Shown here piece after piece: positions 26,301-37,000 of a stretch of DNA of 64,000 nt. The stretch spans positions 24,933,148 to 24,997,147 of the forward strand of contig NC_090706.1 of assembly GCF_040954835.1 (NCBI RefSeq), in the 5' to 3' direction. Each line of letters starts with the position of its first letter. Positions within the stretch are counted from its first letter, which is position 1. The DNA is from Lepisosteus oculatus (taxonomy: Eukaryota; Chordata; Actinopteri; Semionotiformes; Lepisosteidae). The notes beneath the pieces were generated by a model. The model saw nothing but the letters and a program-made list of their open reading frames with translations, searched no databases and was not told the origin of the DNA. The translations under genes were made by a program, and so were the position numbers.

Positions 26301-29300
26301 CCTGACATGTTATATGTAATTAGCTGAACAAAACTCTGTTTGCCATGTGTACAGATGATGTATCTGCTGAAAACGTGGATCAACGTCAAGTGTCAGTCAT
26401 GAATCAATGTGTATTATATTGAAAAGGACAGAAAAGAAATCCAACAACATGGTTTAACTCAAGCTTTCAGTAAAGGGAGAAACCCAGAGTAGCAGTTTAG
26501 AATGTATATCTTCAAGTAAGCAATTCCAAATCTCATTATAAAAATAATCAGCAACACCTTTTCAGTGAAACAATGAGAACAGTGTTTAGTCACTATTTAT
26601 TCAAAGCAATTCAGCTTTATTTTGGTTGATCTACTTTGATCCAGATTGGTTTAGGTTATTATGCTTCCAACATTTAGGCAAAGCTTTGAGGCAACTGTTA
26701 TTGGGGAAAAGCACTAAATAAAAAAAAAAATAGATTATCATAAATCCAGTTTAATATTACATTAATTAAATTGAAGTCAACAAAACAGGAGCTAAATATC
26801 TCCGAGAAAGTCAGCAAGAAGTCAAATTACTTGAAGGAGATTTATTGTATTTAACAGACTTTAATAATCGAGTTAAATGAAGCTTTGGGTCTGACCTAAG
26901 TAAGGGCCTCTCATACTCAGTCTGCTTACGAAAATCCATCTTAATTTATCTAATCAAATTCTGCCATTTTCTTCCCGATTGGTTACAATTACATAATTTC
27001 AAATGCTTAAAGTCACTGATGGATCTTTCAAAACTTTACACCAGACACTGCATATTTTTCACTTAAGCCTGAGTGTCTGGATTTCTGCAAAATTATATTT
27101 GCCCCAACAGTGGTATATGAGAAAGAGATATGATAACCTCCCTTGTTGTACTGTCCAAGTTTATCTTTTGTCATGTTTGAGTTGTTTGTAAAATTAAAAA
27201 TTAGTATTATAGGCCACAACCAATGTTTTCAAGCTAGACTGCATAAAGAGTCTAGAACTTCAAAGCTGACAAATGACAAGAAACACTAGATTATTTTAAT
27301 TTACCCTATGGTTAAGTGAAATCGGACATTAATGACTGCACCTATACTTTAGGTCTCTAACAAAAACCTTTTCTGTGCTTCTTTTATCAGTAAAGAGGTG
27401 TTTAGTGTCACAAACACAAAACAAATACATAAATATATTCGGACAGATGTGGGTGGCATGAATACTCGACATCAAAGACATTTATAACTTACTATATACA
27501 CAGACTTTGAAGTTTGAGTATAACCATCTCTCACCTCTTGAATTCTGTGTGTCCATATCACTGGAGGTGAGTCCAATGAGATTAGGTCTTTGCGTCTGTA
27601 TTCTGGGGATGAACTGTCTGTACTGGGGTCTGCCTGGAGCCGTGATCCCAGGTGCTTCTGGGTTATATGCTTCAGGGTCGTAGTTATCTGAAAATAAAAT
27701 ATAAGAAAGAGGTCAAATCTGAAACCTAAATCTAAAAGGGGTTTTAAAATCAGTGACAAAAAGGCACTCTAATGTACATGTTGTAAAAATGATACCTTTG
27801 ACAACAGTGCTACCATCTGAACAAACAATGTTACTACAGCCAGAGAAAGAAAATGACAGCATCACTTTCCTCTCTCTCCTTAACAGAAGCAGAATCCTCA
27901 GTTAAGAAAAAAGAATAATTAAGTCACAAATAAAAATACTGTCAATTCACACAACTGCATAATTCTTAAATGTGGAGAAGACTTTAGCAAACCAACAAAA
28001 TCTTCAAAGACAGCTTCTCTCTTAAGGGAACTATTTTGGGGTTAGAAAGAATCAGCACTGATAAGTGTATTTCAAACTACAATAAAAGTCAAATGTACAC
28101 AGTAATGTGCAAAACCTCCAAATTACATCTGAAAAATAGACAATTTCCAGGAATGAGGCAACAAAACACCTAGTGATGTGATGCGGCCCTATATTATTGT
28201 ATACAAGCAGGCTTATGAATACATCTCTTTTAATCCAACAGAAACGTTGCTCTTGAATTCGAGACGGTTTTGTTGACAAATACAACTTACTTGTTTATTC
28301 TGCATGCAAATCGCGTTGGATCATTTGGGTGGTGAAAAGTATGCTGCACAACCTATACTTATTCTTGTTACAGTAGTCTAGTAGTACAGTGACTAGTGAG
28401 CAGGAAGGGCCAATTAATGTTGCAAATTGTGTGAACTTGCACAAAGGGGCTTGAGATATGGTGACTTACAGTGCTTTCACAAGTTCAGGTTTTTGTGCTT
28501 AATTTGGAATTTGTAATTTTTTTCTATATAAAAATGAATATTTTGTTATATAGATTTAATAACCAATCTGAGAAACTGGGACTGCAGTTCCCCTTCAAAC
28601 TTTTAAATGGTAAAAATTAATTACCTGGTTACAGCTTTCAGAAAATATAATTATACCCCTTATTATTCAAAAGAGTTCTGAATGTCCACCTTATAAAATA
28701 GTGCACCTTCTGCAGGAAAGGTGTCTACAAAGATCACAGAGACCTTCTTAACAAATTATAAGTTTTAGTTTTGTCCCTGACCCTGCAGCCCAACAACAGC
28801 AATAAGAAACGCATGCTTACATTCTGATAAAGTGTACTGAGGATGCGGAGGTAAAGCAGGAGGAGGTCCTACTCCTGGTGGGGCAAGAGCAGAAACTGAA
28901 CTTGTCCCAGAGTGTTCCCGAGCATCTACCGCACTTGCTGGTATTAGTGGAGGTCCTATGGAAAACACAACATCAAGCTAAGTCTACCAGCACTGCAAGA
29001 AGGCATCATCACACACTCTCATTCTGCTAGCTAAAAAACAACCCGATGCTTCTTCAGAAAAGTTACTTTAGTCTGTATTTTGTGAAAGAAAGATCATCCA
29101 AAGTATAGCAACAAACACAGGTGTCTTGGAGTATCACATTAAAAAATGTTTTCCTTTACTTGACTCTAGAATGACAAAATATGCATTTCAAATTTGTTTT
29201 ATCTTATGGTGCCAAGGACTAGCTGGCACTAATTTGTATTTTTGTGTTTTTAGATGTTCTATAACCAAGAGGTTGAGATAATAAGGAGATGCAATTCAAC

Positions 29301-30999
29301 TGTAAAATAACCTCACTATAGAGAATCTAGACATCTCAGTTTCAGAGCAAATGACCTGGAGCAGATGGCTATTAATAGGAGACAGACCTGGCACTGGGAA
29401 CATGCCCGGTGGTGTGGGCTGTCCATGAGGAGGCATGGGTGGTATCCTCATATTAGAAGGCGGCTCCACCATCGGAGGCATGCCCATCCTGGGGGGAGGC
29501 ATGCCAGGTGGGGGAGGGAAAGGAATCATGGCTGGCAAGGTGACATCATCCACTATTAAGGGGTCATTGCCGTGATCAAAGGGACACAAGTCACCACGTA
29601 CACAGAAGCCTTTCTCTGGAAAAAGAGATTCATGAAGTTCACAACATTAAAAGCTGGACAGACACATGGCTGAATGTGAAAACGCACAAAATGAGAATAC
29701 AGGCGATGTCCCACAAAATCTAAAGACAAAAATATTAACAGAATTCACATCAAGACAGTAAATGAATGTTTCATGGCTAATCACTAATATTTGCACTTTC
29801 ATTTTCAAGAAACCTCTGAAGTACATGAGCCCTCGAGAAGGATATATAATACTGGAACTTTTCCCGAGCTACACTTCAAATTCGCCTTGGGGGTTTTGCT
29901 TAAAAACTCAGATCCTCTGCATGTTGTACTATAGCACACAACAGCTCATCTAAGAGTGCTCAGTCCCCAAAGAAGGGCAGGTTAAAAATACCTTTGAGTA
30001 AATAAGAGCGTCTAGGTAAATATACAAACTGTCCTCTGAGAGTTATTTTTACTTGGGTTTTAATGTACCCAGTGGGACCACGCAGGGGCCAAAGACTGTT
30101 ATGAAGAGATGATTAATCCTGCAGAGTCCTAATGCTTTATTAGGAGCTTGATAAGATGTATAGCAAATTTACATGAAGCTAAACGAAGCGGAAAATTAAT
30201 ATCTGTAAACAAAACGTGCTCGAGTTTCAACGGTAGATACAAACAGTTCAATTATTTCACAGAAGCAGAATAGAATGGTGAATCTATCTCATTAACACCC
30301 AGCCCTCTCACAGTGGGCTGACAACTTTCACCTTTTTCTATTTTTGTCTTGTCAAATGAATTTTAATATTTTTCCACCGTGATAATGGCAGCATATTGCA
30401 CTTTGTGAATTTTGTTAATTCTGCTTCTGTTCACTCATGCAAGCTTGTCTCAGCAGTGAATTTAGACTTCCGCCACACTTCATTAAAATGACAGACACTG
30501 TTAAGTGGAGGGAAGCCCTTAAGACTGAACATTTTCGCTACAGTTTGCAGGCAGAAAGATGAGCATTGTAAACAGTTAATCACCACAGGAGAAACAATCC
30601 CCGTGCAAACAAGGAATCAAGCTGACCTTTTCTCTTGAAAAGAGTTTAAAAAAAAAATCACTCTCATAAGATAACACCTTACACTCAACCCACAGCACAC
30701 GAGTTTGATCCCACCACCCTTCTGAAAGCAGCAGTTCTGGAGGGAGGGGGCCCGCACGGCCAGTGTGCTTACCGTCGTAGTCGCGGCAGCGGCGCTTGAG
30801 TGCGGTGCTCCTGTTGAATGGCTTGGAGTCGGTGTGGTTGGAGTAGTAATTAGACCAGCTCTCGGTGGTGCTGTCAGGGAGGTGAGCAGGTGCTACCACA
30901 GTAACGGAGCTGGGCACGGCCTGGCCCCCCGAGGAGTACTGCTGCGGAGGAGGAGGTGGCAGGGGGAGAAGCAGGGACGGCGGTGGCTGCTGATGCTGC

Positions 31000-31040
<41 letters not shown>

Positions 31041-34000
31041 GAGGGAGCTGCACATCGGCACAGAGGGTGGCAGGTAACCTTCTGGCTCCTTCCTCTCCAT
31101 CTCGAATTTTAACCTGTGGTCTGATTAACAAGAGGATGCGATGTTCAACACCCATGGGACTCTGCAACACCTTTTGTCTTCTTTGGAACAACAGCAGAAA
31201 AAACAAACAGTCCAAAGAGGAACGTACAGAGCTATTTCAAGGGCACTGCATTTACTACTCCATGGAGTTCCATGTGCTTGACCTGGGCTTCCTTAAATTA
31301 ATAGTCAGGCAATTATTGATTTTATCAGTATCTTCAATAACCTTTTTCCTGCATTTGCTTCAATTGAATCCAGGTGAATATTCTCTTCACACACTATAAA
31401 ATATCAGTTATTTTAAAATATTATTAAAATAACATTGAAACCATTAAATATCAGTTAAACCATAGCTTCACTGGCAAATCAACGAACAATTCAATGACAG
31501 TGGAAAACGTTACAGTACAGTTTATCTTCAGAGAACCCTACCATAATAAAATTCTGCAAAACCCCTGAAACATTTCAAACCTGAAACATTTCCTGAACTG
31601 TTCCGCTCCCTGTGCAAATTATATTAACTGACTAAGATGTTTAGCCTTGAAGGTATACAAAATACAGCAAGAGTACCGTTTGTAAAAAGACCAGTTGCAA
31701 TTCCTTTGTAAACATGCAGCCCCTGTGCAACACCTAAACGCCTCACTCACAGAGGAATAACCAGCTTTGACATCAACATGTTAGTCTCATCAGAGAAAAT
31801 AACCTCCATACATACGTACAATATGCTTTTTTAACACACTGACTATATATATATTCATAGACCCTTGGTCAAATGTAACAAGGATTGGGAGATACACTTA
31901 AAAATAAACACTGAAATAATTTAAAAATAGTACAGGCAATACTTAGCATTTTTTCAGGAATCTAAAACAAACTTCCCAGCCATGTTGCTGAAGCACATAC
32001 CCTAGTTTATTTCACAAAAAGGCTTGATAAAAATCCATGGATCAATGAGCTACTACCAAACCAACCAAACTAGACGGGCTGAATGGTCTCCTCTTGTATG
32101 CTACCTTTACGATGTTCTTATATCAGGCTACAGTATCATATTGATCTTCGTTTACTTGATTTGTAACAGGTGTGGTGCCAAGGATGGCTATAACATGGGT
32201 TACATAGCATTTGTAAGCAACTGTGGAAGGTGGACAACGCATCTCAAAATATTTATAAAGGAAGATGGGTTAACGTGATATTAGCAGGAATTTTCCTTTG
32301 GTACCAACACAGGGAGAGGCATCCTACATTAGTGATAAGCTGGTATGAAATTACAAAAAGAGTATACAGCAGTATATGAAGCTTTACTATTTGTACTTCA
32401 TGGACCTACATTAACAGTTCATGGTTCTAACTGTTGTACATTAAAGACAGCACAGATCAAAATAATGTTTAAAAGAGTAAAGTTTGAAAAGCTTGGAAAA
32501 TTCCTTTCCTAATCATTCCCATTATTTTGGGAAGACGTATACAGGACACAAGTACAAGACAGAATAATCCAAGTACTGCTTAAAATGTTACAATGCTTCC
32601 TATGCGATGCAAACTGCAATTCAAAAGGATAGAAAAAGCTAGGTTAATTATTACAATTGGTCTTGTCATTGCTTTCGTTAAAGTTTTTGAACTTTTTCGG
32701 CCCCATCTATTAAAATGTCTATTAAAATGTAGTTCTGTTGTTCACATCGCCACTTTTCACACTTCTTGAAAGAATGGCAAACAAAATCAAGATACCCTGT
32801 TAGCTATATAAACATGCAAATTGTGGCTTTGTTTTTTGTTCCCCCTATTTATTAAATTTGTAAAAATCGATTAATCCCCACTGTCACTTAGTATAACAAT
32901 TACAATTGTAAAACTTAAAAAAAAACTCATTCATCGTTTTGCTGTGTAACAAATTCATTTTCCATAGTGACATTCTTAAGTCATGTGGCCATTAATATTG
33001 CAGTTAAAAAAGTCTATACTGTGTAATTACAGAAAAGATAAAGACTACCTCATAACAAGCAGAAAGCTACGAACATTTGTTTTTTTGTTACATTTTTATT
33101 TTCAATAATTCACATAATTGTGTTACCAGTTGGTGGCTAAGCAAGCTATACAAAACGCTAAAATGTTAGCTGCTTAAATTTAAAATCAGTAAACTGTAAA
33201 TGCAGCAGGAATGAAACCTAGAAAAGGATTCTGAACAGATGTTGAAGGCGACAGTCATCAAGGGGAAAAATAACAACAACAAAAAATGGACTGCTTATGG
33301 AAGTCAAAGAAAACATGAGCAGTCTTGTCTGTTTCCTGGAAGTGGTTAAGGATGTAGTAGCTGGGGAATGAGTGTATGGAATAACAGAACACGAGCAGTG
33401 AAACTAACAGCCCTGGAATTCTAAGTGCTTTCTAGTCACAACAGTAACGATTTCAACAGGTTTACCTTTCAGAAAAATCTAATATATGCCTACTTGGGTG
33501 GAATTGCATGTGAACATGTCCCATTCCACATGTGCACTCCTGGCCTTGACCCTCAGGTGTGCGCAGCTTGATGTTGAAGCTTACCTTTTCCTCGACTGTG
33601 GTCCTTGTCCCCCATCTTCCCTCTACTGCCACTGCGGCTGCGGCTCTTACTCCTGCTCCTGCTGAAGCTCCGGGCCCGGTTGGTGCCTGCGCGGCGGTCG
33701 TAGCGCTCTCTGTACGGATCGCTGGCCTTACCGTGTCGGTCACCATCTCGACGTTTGCGGTCGTCCCTTCTCTTGTCATCACGAACTCTAAGGAGCAACA
33801 CAATGCCACCTCTGTCAGACCTCAACACAGCCTTTTATGTTCGGCAGTTAAGTAGTCCAGATATCCATGAGCGCTGAACTGGCAGGCCAAAGCCAGACGC
33901 TGAAGTGCTGAAATCAGATGCTGCCAACAGTGCAATTACACACTCTTAAAAAGTGAGCTGAAACATTTCTGAACACTCTGGATAGAGGGAGCAAACAATT

Positions 34001-37000
34001 GCTTGGTGAAGGAAAAGGTTAACCTGACAACAATCCAAACAAAGTTTTTTTCTACTATATACACAACTCACAACCTAATGTGTTCTACTGGCATGACAGA
34101 TTAATTATAATACTGGCAAAGCACTGCAGATTTTAGTAAGTAATATCTTTAAAGGGAAAAGACAGCTAAGATGCCCATTGAATGAAAAAGATGCTCAGCG
34201 TCAAAAACATGCATAGCTAATTTTAGGAACAAGACACACTTAAAAAGAGATTTCCATCATTTTCCCTGGCCAGATCTAAATGATACAGAAAAGTGGTAGA
34301 GATGATCAATCATACAGTTCTGGTCCACAGTGCTTTACGCGTATTATAATTTCAAATTAAGGCTACCATGGTAGAAAAACAGAGAAGGATTGGAGTGCAC
34401 AAATGTTGGAGTCTTGTGGAATACACGTCAAGTGCTATACAAGATGTTCATATTACTGGGGGAGGGGGAGGCCAGCATAAAATATGGTGAGTGTTCCCTA
34501 TTATTTTGGTCAGTGTACTTGAGATCCTATATATAATCATCATCATCTAGCAAGTATGCTTTTCGTGTGACAACTATAACAGAAAAACTGAGATACAAAT
34601 GATTTTAGGCTGCAAAACGATTAATAAATCATTAAAATCCACCATAAACCATTCAATACATATGACTAAAAATATTTATTCAGCATTATGCTAGTAGAAA
34701 TATGACCTTCTACTTAATGAATGTCAGCTTTCCTGGATGTAAGTAGAATCCTCATTTCTGGTTCCATTCAAGGAAGGCAACCGTCGTTGCAAAGACCAGA
34801 CAGCCAAAGAAAAAAAACAGATGTTTAAACTTGCCTCGATTCATTAAGATCAGACCTGTTTCTCAAAGGGCTCCTCCTCCTTCGTCCCTCCCTCTCTTCA
34901 TCACCGTTTCCAGTCTACAGAGACGAGAAACATCATGAGATCTTGCAACACTTCCTTTTTTGCTACGCCTGTGAAAACTCAAACTGAGTTAGCATTGTCC
35001 CACAAACATTTCATCTATGCAGAAGGAGAGAAATACTAAAATGTCAATATTCTGTCCATTTTTTAAAATTGTCTCTATAATATATATATATACTTCAAGT
35101 AGGTAGCTGTATCAGCATGGGTAGGCTGCAAAGGAACATGTAAAGGCTTATTCCATGCTGAAAAGAAAAGAAAAGAAACCCAAAGAAGAACTTCACACCC
35201 AAAGAAGGCTCCACAGCTAAAACATTGTTTTTTTTTCTTCTCTTTTCAGTACGGAATAAGCCTATACTTGTTCCTTATAATATATACTGAGCGCCATTAC
35301 ACTGCTGAGAAACAAAGTGAATGAATTTTATAGTGTACACCTTATAGTATTTTAAAAAAACCCATCAATTTAAAGGACACGCTTACTGTTAAATCATCTT
35401 TGAAAAAGATCTTGCACGCACACAAAGTTAATAAGCTAGTGTTTACCTCTTCCTTGCTTTCTTCAACTTTCTGAGCGGCAGGCTTTGCCTCCTCCTTTGA
35501 AACCTCCTTAGCTGGTGGCTCTTGATTTCCCAAGTAGTTTTTTGTGGTTAAGCATTCAAAAAGTTTATCTACAAAACCAGTTGTCTCTGAAAGTCAAAAA
35601 TGTTAATGTGATTATTAAGATAAAAAAGGTACATCAATATAGTAAGCAGTATGCGTTAACTAATATCTAAAAAATTACCATTAAGCATCAATAGGTATCC
35701 TGCATCAAGGGTGAGGTACCTTGTACGGCAATTTGGCAAGAAAATTACATCTGTGACCATCCATGAACAAGAAATAAATGTCTTGACTTAGGTAAGCATC
35801 CAACAAGCCAAAAGCACGAAGACATTGGTCGCTTTATAAGCAGTGTAAATTGCTGCATTGCAGCGTTCTTTCTACTTGACTTTGTCGAGGTTTGACATTC
35901 GGCAGGTTACCTCATCACCTGAGCACTATTCACTCTCTCTCTCACTGATGATGACATTAGTGCTTACACCACAGTCAAATTCATACCAAAGTCAAAGTAT
36001 ATCACAGATATTACAGATTATCAATGAATCAAAAATATGGAAAAACATGAGATCGAAAATCCATGCACTTGATTTTTCTAAAAGCTCACAAATATTTTCT
36101 TAGACGTTCAGTAGAGAATAAAACAAAAAGTGAAATTTTCAGACAAAAACTTGTCCATTACCCTTTTGTAAGAACACATCCAACTGATCAGCACAGAGCG
36201 CCTTAAGATCCTTCTCAGGTTTGTCTTTTTTTACCAAGGCAACTACATAGTTGGCTAAAGCTGAAGGATCTGCATCACATCTGGAAAAGAAAGAATTGTC
36301 GTCATCTTAAAAACATTCCCAGTGTCTCCAGCACAACTAACACTTTGGTGGAAGCAAAGCAGGCTACAAATAATGACGAATGAAATAATTCACTTTTGTA
36401 GTGAAACTATAAACAAAATACACAAAAATCTTAGGAAGGTATACAGACTCACTAATTTTACATTTAAAAGAAACCACAGAAAGGAGCTGAATTGGAGCAC
36501 CTTGCTTAATTATAACATCCCCAAGTCCTCCCATATTTACAACACAATTAAGCAAAAGGAGGGTATTCAAGGTAATGAAGATGAAATCAACACACTGGTT
36601 GTATTTGGAGTGTTGTGTTGCTTTTAGAATTTTGTGTTGTTACCACAATACCTCATAGAAATACAAGGCCCATGATGTATTAATCCATTGCATTTGGCAT
36701 GTACAATGTTCAAAAAGAAGATACTACCAATGACACCAATAGCATTGCATTACATTTCACCTGTATCTTGTTCGAAGCCATATGTTTCATGGGTAATGTG
36801 GTCCCCCTGCAGGTGAATATTTTTAACTTTTGTTTTAATATGAATATGCATTCAGGCAAAGAGATAATTATTGTAGCAACTACCCAGCTGCATGTGATCA
36901 ATTGCTGAGTTTCAGCCCTTCCTTTATTCCTGCCTAAAATTAAATTTTGCTCAGCTCACCTAGCCTTACCCACTTTTGCAATTCTATCACAACAGATTTC

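Noticed and set aside
30765..31112. Plus-strand open frame with a long Leu run
   Set aside because: It is the antisense of the RBM27 polyglutamine exon; CTG/TTG repeats read as Leu. Splice-consistent RBM27 coding occupies the other strand.
33462..33855. Alternative frames over the RBM27 RS exon, both strands
   Set aside because: Only one frame matches RBM27 and keeps phase with exons 4 and 6.
34820..34835. GT donor for RBM27 exon 4 four bases inside the intron
   Set aside because: Using it would add four bases and shift exon 5 out of its RS-rich frame; the GC donor keeps frame and has a strong consensus.
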